Source: Candidatus Dechloromonas phosphorivorans (GTDB lineage Bacteria; Pseudomonadota; Gammaproteobacteria; Burkholderiales; Rhodocyclaceae). Taken from it: a stretch of 64,000 bases of DNA. Shown here piece after piece: positions 33,157 through 40,728 of the stretch (within the stretch, counting starts at the first letter, position 1; each line of letters starts with the position of its first letter). The notes under the pieces were generated by a model that worked only from the letters and a program-made list of their open reading frames with translations, made no database searches and was not told where the DNA came from. The DNA lies in contig JADKBR010000003.1 in NCBI GenBank assembly GCA_016714975.1, positions 1 through 64,000 on the forward strand, read 5' to 3'. The translations under genes and the position numbers were made by a program.

Positions 33157-34202
33157 CCTGATTAGCCACAAAGTTCAGTGGGCTCATGTGTTGAGCCTGT
33201 CGAAGTGAAAAATGGGCGCATCTTGGGCAAAGGAGATGCGCGATGGGAATCAACCTGGTGCAGTTTCAGAAGGGTTTGTCGATGGGGCAGTTCATGGAGC
33301 GCTACGGGACTGAGGAGAAATGCCATGCTGCGGTGGTGGCGCTGCGCTGGCCCGACGGCTTCGTCTGCCCCGACTGTGGAGAGACGCGCCATTGCGCCTT
33401 TGAACGCAAGGGGCTGACGTACTGGCAGTGCTCGGCATGCCGGGAGCAGACAACGGTCATGTGCGGGACGATCTTCGAGGCCACCCAAACTGCCGCTGAC
33501 CACCTGGTTCTTGGCCATGCACCTGTTGACCCAGGCCAAGAACAACGTCTCGGCCCTCGAACTCAAGCGCCATCTGGGTGTGCGTTACAAGACTGCCTGG
33601 CTGCTCAAGCACAAGTTGATGCAGATCATGAGCGAGCGGGAAGCGTCGCGTCAGCTGGATGGGCGGGTCGAGATCGACGACGCCTATCTCGGTGGCGAGC
33701 TGCCTGGCGGCAAGAGCGGACGCGGCTCGGAGAACAAGGTGTCGTTCATCGCTGCGGTGGAGACCACCGAGACCGGAGGTCCGTTGCGGGTCTGCCTGAA
33801 GAAGCTGGAATTCACCAAGGAAGCGATTGCCGAATGGGCGAAGACGGCGCTGGCCGCCTCGGCGCACGTGGTGTCGGATGGCCTTTGGTGCTTCAAAGCA
33901 GTCACGGGATCGGGGGCAACGCAGGAGAGGGTCGTGACCGGCGGCGGCCCGGCTTGTGTCAAGCTGGAACAGTTCCGCGCGGTCAATACCTTCCTCGGCA
34001 ATCTGAAGACCGCCTACTCGGGCACCTATCATGCCTTCGACTTTGCCAAATACGCTCATCGCTATCTTGCCGAAGTTCAATATCGTTTCAATCGTCGCTT
34101 CGATTTGTCGTCCATCTTGAAGCGCCTGCTCGTCGCGGCGGTCGTCACGCCGCCACGTCCAGAGCGATTCTTGAGGGCGGCTGAACATTGTGGCTAATCA
34201 GG
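33157..34202 (+). mobile_element. IS1595-family insertion sequence
   Basis: The 1046-base element has near-perfect terminal inverted repeats, CCTGATTAGCCACAA-A/T-GTTCAG (33157-33178 and the complement at 34181-34202, one mismatch). It is flanked by a perfect 8-base target duplication TGGCAGTT (33149-33156 and 34203-34210), the length expected for this family. The left duplication includes the first base of the sulP ATG (read on the minus strand), so insertion removed sulP from its original upstream region. Confidence 0.92.
33243..34197 (+). pseudogene. IS1595-family transposase, one frameshift
   Basis: The frame opens MGINLVQFQKGLSMGQFMERYG with a zinc ribbon (CPDCGETRHC...YWQCSACREQ). An extra C near 33483-33485 shifts the frame at GTIFEAT; the rest continues from about 33511 as TWFLAMHLLTQAKNNVSALELKRHLGVRYKTAW. 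The DDE-type ISXO2-like domain follows (GRVEIDDAYLGGE, then HVVSDGLWCFKAV, and YHAFDFAKYAHRYLAEVQYRFNRR). Repaired length would be about 317 residues. The first catalytic acidic residues are present in EIDDAYLGG. Confidence 0.85.
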
Positions 34203-34471
34203 TGGCAGTTTGAGGAGAGAAAAATCATCGGCACCTGCGGGAGTATCTCCGGACCGGATAGCCGCGTCAATCCTGATGAATCGCTCCCTGGCCTTCCGGC
34301 CGAAGGATGGCGTTGAACGGCAGTCAGGAAGAACAACCGGGGACAGACCGGTTTCCCTCTGCCCTGTTGCGGTCGACCCGCAAAAATCGGCAAAAATGCT
34401 GACGCAGCCTTGGCGCCGATTCAACAGATTTTCCGAGCTTGAAGATCATCTAGCCGGCCCTTTTGATTTTC
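34203..34471. other. Gene-free stretch with the second dispersed repeat
   Basis: Between IS1595 and the nrdJ remnant no gene can be supported. It contains the original sequence upstream of sulP (34203 onward) and copy 2 of the 65-bp dispersed repeat (34339-34401). Confidence 0.5.
34339..34401 (+). repeat. 65-bp dispersed repeat, copy 2
   Basis: Same order of blocks as 28322-28386 (GGGGACAGACC, GGTTTCCCTCT, TTGCGGTCGACCC, AAAATGCTG), in the same orientation, about 6 kb away. It lacks the tandem 15-base units seen before copy 1. Confidence 0.7.
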
Positions 34472-34727
34472 CAAACAGCAGACCTGCCCGTCGACCGTCG
34501 CCTACATCGCCCAACTCATCATCCATCGCTACGCGATGCTGGGTATACGCGACGACAGCGGTTTTCCGCTGCAGCAGATGGGCATCCTCAAGGCGCCGGA
34601 AGACGCCAGCAATTCGGTCCACCCGACGCAGGGCAAGCTGTGCAGCGAATGCGGCAACCACACCATGATCCGCAAGGATGGCTGTAACTTCTGCACGGCC
34701 TGCGGTGCAGTCGGGACCTGCGGCTGA
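34472..34727 (+). pseudogene. nrdJ: Stranded 3' fragment of nrdJ (direct repeat copy 2)
   Basis: In frame this reads QTCPSTVAYIAQLIIHRYAMLGIRDDSGFPLQQMGILKAPED... to CTACGAVGTCG-stop, the last ~84 codons of class II reductase. It differs from the intact gene by scattered, mostly third-position changes (about 23 of 256 bases). It is followed within 25 bases by a strong terminator, which the intact copy lacks. This suggests it marks the original end of nrdJ before the island arrived. Confidence 0.85.
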
Positions 34728-34748
34728 CAGGGGTCCGCTTCAAACAAG

Positions 34749-34778
34749 ACGCCCCGGCTTTTCCGGGGCGTTTTTTTT
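34749..34778 (+). terminator. Rho-independent terminator after the nrdJ remnant
   Basis: CGCCCCGG (34750-34757) pairs with CCGGGGCG (34763-34770) around a CTTTT loop and is followed by eight T residues. Confidence 0.92.
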
Positions 34779-34839
34779 ATTGGTCAATGGCCAACCATCC
34801 TCCAACGCCCGCTTCCGCGTGCAGCAAGAACACCCGATC

Positions 34840-34953
34840 GGCGCCGACCGGCGCGTCATTGGTGGCATTCTTGTCTCGTGGTTGATCACGGTGCCCACTG
34901 CGGCGATTCTGGCGGCCATGATCTTCCACATCCTGCGCGCTGTTTTCGGCTAG
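34840..34953 (+). pseudogene. Probable C-terminal remnant of a PiT phosphate permease
   Basis: The frame reads IGADRRVIGGILVSWLITVPTAAILAAMIFHILRAVFG to a stop at 34951. This aligns in style with the last helix of PiT permeases (compare VTANLMVAWIVTIPASGLIAGIFWYIG in the intact gene at 38.7-39.7 kb). No start codon or earlier part of such a gene is present. The call rests on a short hydrophobic match and is tentative. Confidence 0.45.
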
Positions 34954-34973
34954 AATCCTCTGCAACTTCTCCA

Positions 34974-35001
34974 GACGGCGGCCCGACGGGCCGCCGTCTT
35001 T
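34974..35001 (+). terminator. Rho-independent terminator-like stem-loop
   Basis: GACGGCGGCCC (34974-34984) pairs perfectly with GGGCCGCCGTC (34988-34998) around GAC, followed by a short T run. It lies just upstream of the P-loop gene and would insulate it from upstream transcription. Confidence 0.7.
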
Positions 35002-35022
35002 CCTTCGAGCCAAGCGTGAGTC

Positions 35023-35637
35023 ATGCCGGATCTGCCGACCGAGCCCATCGCAGCACTGCAGAACATCAAGGGGATCGATTTCCCCTCCGACGTTCGTTAC
35101 CGCCAGATTCTAGTGACCGGCCCCCCCGGCGCTGGCAAGAGCACCCTGATCACGCGTCTCGGCGGTTGGTCGGAGGAGGGCTATCTCGACCTGGCCAAGA
35201 AACATTGGTGGCGATCCGAAATCCTGTCCGTGCGACCGCGGGAGATTCACCTCGGCATGCCCTTTCAGGGCCTGGGCGACGCGGTGACGGTTTTCGACGC
35301 CGAATTCTACGACCGCGACCCGATCCCGGCGATCGATTTCGACCGCATCCAGCTGCCGCCACGCAAACGTTTCTTTTTCAATGTTGACTGGTATCGCCGC
35401 TACGTCTTCGAATTTCTGCTGCCGCCGGCGGAACTGGTCTTTCAGCGCCGCGCCGAGCGGGCACAGCACAGCACGCACTTGGTAGACAAGCAACTCAGCC
35501 GGGAAATCTGCACGGTCCAGCACGAAGCATTCCTGCGCCTTGCCGAACATCTGCACCGGAAGGGTTTCCGGGTTTATTTGCGTGAAATGATCGAGAATCC
35601 CCCCCGCCGCTTCGTCGACCCGCAGGCGCTGCCATGA
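35023..35637 (+). CDS. P-loop NTPase of unknown function, paired with a phosphatase
   Basis: This 204-residue protein has a Walker A motif GPPGAGKST (residues 33-41) after an N-terminal strand RYRQILVT, a possible Walker B in AVTVFDAEFYDRD, and an Arg-rich helical C-terminal part (LVFQRRAERAQHSTH, FRVYLREMIENPPRRF). Size and layout suggest a small kinase-like or ATPase protein. I do not recognise a named family. The stop overlaps the start of the FHA-like/phosphatase gene (ATGA, 35634-35637), so the two products are probably made together and may act on the same target. Confidence 0.75.
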   Translation: MPDLPTEPIAALQNIKGIDFPSDVRYRQILVTGPPGAGKSTLITRLGGWSEEGYLDLAKKHWWRSEILSVRPREIHLGMPFQGLGDAVTVFDAEFYDRDPIPAIDFDRIQLPPRKRFFFNVDWYRRYVFEFLLPPAELVFQRRAERAQHSTHLVDKQLSREICTVQHEAFLRLAEHLHRKGFRVYLREMIENPPRRFVDPQALP

Positions 35638-37093
35638 ACCCGATTGCCAAGCGGCGGCCGGTGACGCTGTCGAGACTGCTGGCCCCGTTGAAACAGTTTC
35701 TTACGCGACTGGGGGTGGGCACGGGTCATGAGATCAGGCTGCGCAGCAACTATCGGCTCGGCGATACCAAGGTCCGGGTTTCCTTCGATCGTGCGCCGAT
35801 CGAAATCACGCTGGGTCAGGATGACAAGAAACTCCACCTCTATCCCGAAACCCGGATCGACGAACGCGGAAAGCCCAACAGGACCGGTAACTTCGTCATC
35901 GTCGATCCCGCCGCCCAACCCGGCCGGATCAACGGCTTCCTGCGCCTGACGCCGAAAAGCTGGATCTCGCTGGGGCCGGCGATCGCGTCCAGCAAGCCGT
36001 CTTCAATTACCCCGATGCGGTTGACGAGGAGCACCTGGTCATCATTCACGGGCCGGAATCGCTGGTCTTTCGCAATCTCAGCGACGCCGGCGCGACCATC
36101 GGTCGGTTTGCCAGCGATGCGCGCGGCACGCGTGAAGGCAGCTACCGTCGCTTGCGCGAGATTTTCGGGGGGCCGATCGAGCAGTTGCCGGCAGACGAGG
36201 CGCTGGCGCTGATTGAAAAGGTCAATGAAGTCATGCGACAGGAGGCCTACCGGCCGCACAGTGACTGGGGCTTGCCCGGCGGACTGGTGATGCTGCCCGG
36301 GAGCCTGACCCCGATCCTGGTGGCCGACCTGCATGCGCAGGTCGACAACCTGTTGACCGTGCTCAGCCAGAACGCTTTCCTCGATGCGCTCGAGGACGGC
36401 AGCGCCGCCCTGATCATTCTCGGCGATGCGGTGCATTGCGAGGAAGACGGGAAACTGCGCGAGATGGACAGCTCGATGCTGATGATGGATCTGATCTTCC
36501 GGCTCAAGCTGCGTTTCCCGCAACAGGTGTTCTATATCCGCGGCAACCATGATTCCTTCACCGAGGACATCGCCAAGGATGGCGTACCGCAGGGCCTGCT
36601 GTGGGCCAAGGAGCTGATCGCTCGCCGGGGCCATGCCTATCGCAAGGCCATGGAGGATTTCTATCGCCTTTTGCCCTTTGTGGTCGCCTCCACCGATTTT
36701 GTCGCGTGTCATGCGGCGGCGCCGAAAGAGGATGTGAGCAAGGAAATGCTGGTCAACATCCACCGCCATCCGGGACTGGCCATCGAACTGGTAAACAACC
36801 GCCATTTTCTGCCAAGTCGGCCCAATGGGTACACGCGGGGGGACGTCAAACGCTTTCGCCGCACACTGGACCTTCAGAAGCACACCACTTTCATCGTCGG
36901 TCACACGCCGATGGATAGTGACAGCACGCTGTGGCTGAACATCAATGGCATCAAGAGCCACCACGTGCTTTACAGCGCCCGCGTCGGGCAGGTCGCTGTG
37001 TTCACCCGCATCGGCGGAGTGATGGTGCCGCTGATCTACCCGGTTGATGCGGTGACGACTCTCATCAAGCAGCTCAAGGACAAGCCGGCCTGA
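35634..37093 (+). pseudogene. FHA-like domain plus PPP-type metallophosphatase, one frameshift
   Basis: The 5' frame (MNPIAKRRPVTLSRLL...) runs to about 35975, where one G is missing (GGGG for GGGGG); the other frame then continues as GDRVQQAVFNYPDAVDEEHLVIIHGPESLVFRNLSDAGATIGRF, an FHA-like pattern. The phosphatase core follows: DLHAQVDNLL, ILGDAVHCEEDG, YIRGNHDSF, FVACHAAAP and VGHTPM. These correspond to the five PPP metal-site motifs, with GDAVH and GNHD in place of the usual GDxVDRG and GNHE. Repaired length is about 486 residues. It may be a functional gene with a sequence error. Confidence 0.72.
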
Positions 37094-37110
37094 AATTCCG
37101 TGCCGGCTTG
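37081..37110. repeat. 9-bp inverted repeat spanning the phosphatase stop codon
   Basis: CAAGCCGGC (37081-37089) and GCCGGCTTG (37102-37110) form a perfect stem around a 12-base loop. There is no T run, so it may be an mRNA-end structure rather than a strong terminator. Confidence 0.4.
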
Positions 37111-37146
37111 ATGAGCGCCGGATGGTCTCCTTGACAGCGGCCAGCC

Positions 37147-37279
37147 GCCGGACAATCAGGCTGCTGAAGTCAGGTTCGATGTTGGCCAGTCAGGCGATGA
37201 AAATTGCCCCTGCCGCTTCGAAAATCGGGGTGCCGTCCAGGTTGACCGCGGCACGGAGCGGCACAGCCAGGCTGGCAAC
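37147..37279 (-). pseudogene. Dicarboxylate/glutamate:cation symporter remnant
   Basis: The minus strand reads VASLAVPLRAAVNLDGTPIFEAAGAIFIA-stop-LANIEP, matching the signature of the DAACS (DctA/GltP) family, which usually reads [26 protein letters not shown]. An internal TGA and the absence of the rest of the ~430-residue gene show that it is decayed. Confidence 0.6.
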
Positions 37280-37590
37280 TGGATCCGACCGTTCCGGCGA
37301 CGCCGATCGACCACGATGGCATTCACCGCGCCATCATCAATCTCGACGAGATCATCAACAGGTGCAAGACGAGTGTCGTCGAAATGGACGCCCATCTCCT
37401 CGGCGTCAAGGTGGACAGGTTCCGCTTCGATATGGCAGCTCAACTGAAGGATGGCGCCGACCTGTTTCAGGACAGCGATTTCCACAACATCTTCCGGCGC
37501 AGGGAAATCCATACCCAGTTCTCGCATGCGCCCTTGTGCGTAAACGTATACAACAGCAAACTGCCCGACACCGTCGTCGAGCCTACCTGA
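37279..37590 (+). other. Unassigned coding-like frame in a decayed stretch
   Basis: An open frame reads LDPTVPATPIDHDGIHRAIINLDEIINRCK, EMDAHLLGVKVDRFRFDMAAQLKDGADLFQDSDFHNIFRRREIHTQF... to a stop at 37588. It looks protein-like by codon usage, with mostly G or C in third position. The longest ATG start is 37384 (68 residues). No family was recognised and no ribosome binding site is evident; it may be another remnant. From 37591 to 37960 nothing convincing was seen, and the sequence becomes AT-rich after about 37900. Confidence 0.3.
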
Positions 37591-37969
37591 CCTCCAGTCT
37601 CGGGCGCGCAGCAATGGCGAACATCCGCGTTCAGCACCTGTGGGAGCAGATCCCGGAAACGCTGAACTGGTCGTCACGCCGCGTTCCCCAGGGGATGCCG
37701 AACCAACGAGGCGGAACTTGCTGCACTGCAACGGCCCGAGTCGGGGTCGGGCGGGTTCATTTTTCCAGGATTCCGACCAGCGCCGGAACGATGTGGCCTG
37801 CGGCCATGACGAATCCGGAAGCGATCCGCGCTTCCCATGCTCGCTCCCCGCCCATCGCCACGACATTGTGACTCCCGGAAATAGTGACAAATGCATGAGA
37901 ATCGGCGCGCATATAAGCCATATGCATGGCCATTGGCATATTTTTATGACAATGTTAGCGAGATAACAC

Positions 37970-37998
37970 TTGACAAAATTTGGAAAATGAAATTTATT
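37970..37998 (+). promoter_or_regulatory. Sigma-70 type promoter of the DUF47-PiT operon
   Basis: TTGACA (37970-37975) and TTTATT (37993-37998) are 17 bases apart in an AT-rich stretch about 85 bases upstream of the first gene. The -35 is a perfect consensus; the -10 matches 4 of 6 bases. No convincing pair of Pho-box half sites was found. Confidence 0.5.
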
Positions 37999-38081
37999 TT
38001 TGCCGACCCCTTGCGCCATAGTAAAAATGAAGTAAATTACTGCGTTGAAGTGACCATTTATTAACCCAGGGGGAAATTTTC

Positions 38082-38720
38082 ATGCTCAGCAGCCTTATGC
38101 CTCAACGCAAGGAATTCTATGTGCTCCTTGCCACTCTTGCCGATCGCGTCGTCGCCGGCGCCAACGCCACCTTGCGCCTGATGAACGGCCTCGGCAGCAA
38201 CACCGAGGACTTGCCCACCCTGGTCGCCGAAGTGAGCCTGCTCGAGCAGGCCGGCGACAAGATCAAGGCCGAAGTGATCACCTTGCTGCACCGCCCGTTC
38301 ACCACGCCGATCAACCGCGACCAGATCCATTCGCTGGTCATCGAACTCGACGGCGTCCTGAATGCACTCGAAGACGTGGCGCGGGCGGTGTCGATGTACA
38401 ACATCAAGGAGTCCACCGCCGAGGCCCGCGAACTGGCCTCGCTCGGAGCCGACGCCTGCATGCGCCTGAACCGGGCCGTCGCCGGCATCGCCGAAAAGGG
38501 TCGCCGCCCGGAAGTCATCGGCTTCTGCAAGGAAATCGAGGAAATCGAGGCGAAGGCCGACGCCGTGCAGCGCAAGGCCGTCACCAAGCTCTTCGACGGC
38601 AGCGGCACGGCGTGGAACGCGGTCAAGATGAGCCGCTTCTACGCGTTGCAGGAAGTCGTTCTTGACACCTGCGAAGAGGCAGCCAAGACCATCGAAGAAA
38701 TCCTGATCGAAAATTCCTGA
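38082..38720 (+). CDS. DUF47 (PhoU-like) phosphate-transport accessory protein
   Basis: This 212-residue helical protein (MLSSLMPQRKEFYVLLATLADRVVAGANATLRLMNGL...) has the DUF47/PhoU-like pattern FF-x-LL-x-x-x-A near the N terminus, THR/PFTTPINRDQIHSLV in the middle, and FYALQEVVLDTCEEAAKTIEEILIENS at the end. Such proteins accompany PiT transporters and probably regulate them. AGGGGGAAA just upstream is the ribosome binding site. It is followed 12 bases later by pit. Confidence 0.92.
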   Translation: MLSSLMPQRKEFYVLLATLADRVVAGANATLRLMNGLGSNTEDLPTLVAEVSLLEQAGDKIKAEVITLLHRPFTTPINRDQIHSLVIELDGVLNALEDVARAVSMYNIKESTAEARELASLGADACMRLNRAVAGIAEKGRRPEVIGFCKEIEEIEAKADAVQRKAVTKLFDGSGTAWNAVKMSRFYALQEVVLDTCEEAAKTIEEILIENS

Positions 38721-38732
38721 GGGGCGCGCGAA

Positions 38733-39746
38733 ATGGAAGCACTCAACATGAGCATCTGGACGCTCGGCCTCCTGATCTTCATCGCTTTGGCATTCGACTT
38801 CATGAACGGGTTTCATGACGGAGCGAATTCCATCTCGACGATCGTCGCCACCGGCGCCCTGACTCCCAAGCAGGCGGTGCTGTTCGCCGCGTTCTTCAAC
38901 TTTGCCGCGCTCTTCATCTTCCAGCTCAAGGTGGCGGCGACCATCGGCAAGGGGACGGTCGACCCATCCTTCGTTGATTATTACGTCATTTTCGGCGCCT
39001 TGATCGGGGCGCTCGCCTGGAACATCATCACCTGGTACTACGGCATCCCGTCGTCGTCGTCGCACGCGCTGGTCGGCGGCCTGGTCGGCGCCACCTGCGC
39101 CAAGTCCATGTCGGGTGCGCCGATCGTCTGGTCTGGCTTCGGCAAGATCCTCGCGTTCATCATCATCTCGCCGCTGGTCGGCTTCATCATCGGCGCCTTG
39201 CTGATGATTCTGACAGCCTGGATCTTCCGCAAGCACACGCCGCACGAGGCAAGCAAATGGTTCCGCAGCGGGCAGTTGCTGGCAGCGGCGCTCTACAGCC
39301 TCGGTCATGGCGGCAACGACGCGCAGAAGACGATCGGCATCATCTGGCTGCTGCTGATCACCGCCGGCGTCGCCACAAAGGATGTCGCTACCCTGCCGAT
39401 GTGGGTCGTCTATTCCTGCTACTTCGCCATTGCCTGGGGAACGTATCTGGGCGGCTGGCGGATCGTCAAGACCATGGGTTCCAAGATCACCAAGCTCAAT
39501 TCGGTCAGCGGCTCGTGCGCCTCGATGGGCGGCGCGATCGCCCTCGGTCTCGCGACCTTCGCCGGCATCCCGGTTTCCACCACGCACACCATCACCGGCT
39601 CGATCGTCGGCGTCGGCGCGGCATCGGATGTCAAGGCAGTGCGCTGGGCGGTCACCGCCAACCTCATGGTGGCGTGGATTGTCACGATCCCGGCGTCAGG
39701 CCTGATCGCCGGGATCTTCTGGTACATTGGCACGAAATTCCTCTGA
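38733..39746 (+). CDS. pit: Low-affinity inorganic phosphate transporter PiT
   Basis: PiT moves metal-phosphate with protons. The 337-residue protein has about 10 membrane helices and the duplicated PD001131-like signatures DFMNGFHDGANSISTIVATGAL and GHGGNDAQKTIGIIW. GIPSSSSHALVGGLVGA and GIPVSTTHTITGSIVGVG form the matching second motifs. An ATG at 38748 (MSIWTLG) is an alternative start. It lies between two DUF47 genes in one operon. Confidence 0.95.
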   Translation: MEALNMSIWTLGLLIFIALAFDFMNGFHDGANSISTIVATGALTPKQAVLFAAFFNFAALFIFQLKVAATIGKGTVDPSFVDYYVIFGALIGALAWNIITWYYGIPSSSSHALVGGLVGATCAKSMSGAPIVWSGFGKILAFIIISPLVGFIIGALLMILTAWIFRKHTPHEASKWFRSGQLLAAALYSLGHGGNDAQKTIGIIWLLLITAGVATKDVATLPMWVVYSCYFAIAWGTYLGGWRIVKTMGSKITKLNSVSGSCASMGGAIALGLATFAGIPVSTTHTITGSIVGVGAASDVKAVRWAVTANLMVAWIVTIPASGLIAGIFWYIGTKFL

Positions 39747-39767
39747 TCAATACAAGGAACGCTGATC

Positions 39768-40427
39768 ATGTCATCAAGTAACTTTTTACCGAAGCGCACC
39801 GAATTCTTCGCTTTTCTGGCGGCCCACACGGATCGGATCGTCGCCGGAGCGAACGCGACATCGCGGCTGGTCAATGGCCTCGGCAACCCCGCCGGGGCCG
39901 CTGAAACCGCCACCTTGATCGAAGAGGTGAATTCCAACGCAACCAGCGGGGACCGCATCAAGGACGATTTCGTGCAGATCCTGTACGAGGCGTTCACCAC
40001 CCCGATCAGCCGCGATCTGCTGCACACGCTGATTCTCGATCTCGACCGCGTGCTGAGCAAGCTGCAGAACGTCGCCGATGCGGTAAGCATGTACGGCGTC
40101 GCCGAGGCGACCAGCGAGAACCGTGCGATGGCGGCGCTCGCGGTCGACGCCTGCTCCCGCCTCAACAAGGCGACGATCGGCATGGGCGATACCAAGCAGA
40201 AGCCGGAAGACGTTGCCAGGCTCTGCCATGAAATCGCCGACGCCGGGACAAAGGCTGGCCAGACGATGAGCGAGGGGGTGACCAAGCTGTTCGCGAGGGA
40301 CGGGGACGACGACGCGACGATTCACGCTTTGAAGATGAACCGCTTCTACTTCGCGCAGTACGACGTGCTCAACGCCTGCAAGCGCGCATCCCAGGGCATC
40401 GAGGAAATCTTGCTCGAAACCGCCTGA
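39768..40427 (+). CDS. Second DUF47 (PhoU-like) accessory protein
   Basis: A 219-residue paralogue of the protein before pit: FLPKRTEFFAFLAAHTDRIVAGANATSRLVNGLG, YEAFTTPISRDLLHTLILDLDRVLSKLQNVADAVSMYGV, and FYFAQYDVLNACKRASQGIEEILLETA. The order of motifs and the spacing match the first copy, so the pair arose by duplication. It lies 21 bases after pit and is followed directly by a terminator, ending the operon. Confidence 0.92.
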   Translation: MSSSNFLPKRTEFFAFLAAHTDRIVAGANATSRLVNGLGNPAGAAETATLIEEVNSNATSGDRIKDDFVQILYEAFTTPISRDLLHTLILDLDRVLSKLQNVADAVSMYGVAEATSENRAMAALAVDACSRLNKATIGMGDTKQKPEDVARLCHEIADAGTKAGQTMSEGVTKLFARDGDDDATIHALKMNRFYFAQYDVLNACKRASQGIEEILLETA

Positions 40428-40435
40428 TCGAGGTT

Positions 40436-40467
40436 GGCGGGGGCCACCATCCTTGGCCCCCGCCTTT
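40436..40467 (+). terminator. Rho-independent terminator of the DUF47-PiT-DUF47 operon
   Basis: GGCGGGGGCCA (40436-40446) pairs perfectly with TGGCCCCCGCC (40454-40464), followed by TTTCCT. Confidence 0.85.
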
Positions 40468-40619
40468 CCTGCCGTCCGCGTGCCATCGCCTTATTGCGGT
40501 GACCATTTCGTGGGCGATCGAGTCAGGGATTTGGAACCGCTCCACCGGCAGCGAAATCTTGAGGAAAACCTCGTCAGCCCATACGTTCTCGCATTTCTTG
40601 GTGACGGAAATGCAGCTTC

Positions 40620-40664
40620 GGGAATAGGGGTAGTTTTTTGGGGGGGATTGGGGTTTGGGTTTGG
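40620..40664 (+). other. G-run tract with G-quadruplex potential
   Basis: Five runs of three or more G occur on the plus strand: 40620-40622, 40627-40630, 40640-40646 (seven), 40650-40653 and 40657-40659, with loops of 3-9 bases. The tract lies in the 260-base gene-free gap between the PiT operon terminator and the 3' end of hisZ. No gene is supported in this gap. Confidence 0.6.
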
Positions 40665-40728
40665 CCAGTCATCAGCGAGCACTACGCCAGCAGCCTGTCG
40701 GTCTTGTCATGAAGACTCCGAACGCCAG

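Noticed and set aside
37924..37970. Possible Pho box upstream of the PiT operon
   Set aside because: Only one half-site resembling TTGTCATAAAA (minus strand) was found; the second half-site at the required spacing is missing.
38061..39587. A 508-codon minus-strand frame over the DUF47 and pit genes
   Set aside because: It runs antisense across two clearly coding genes and has the usual low-complexity shadow composition.
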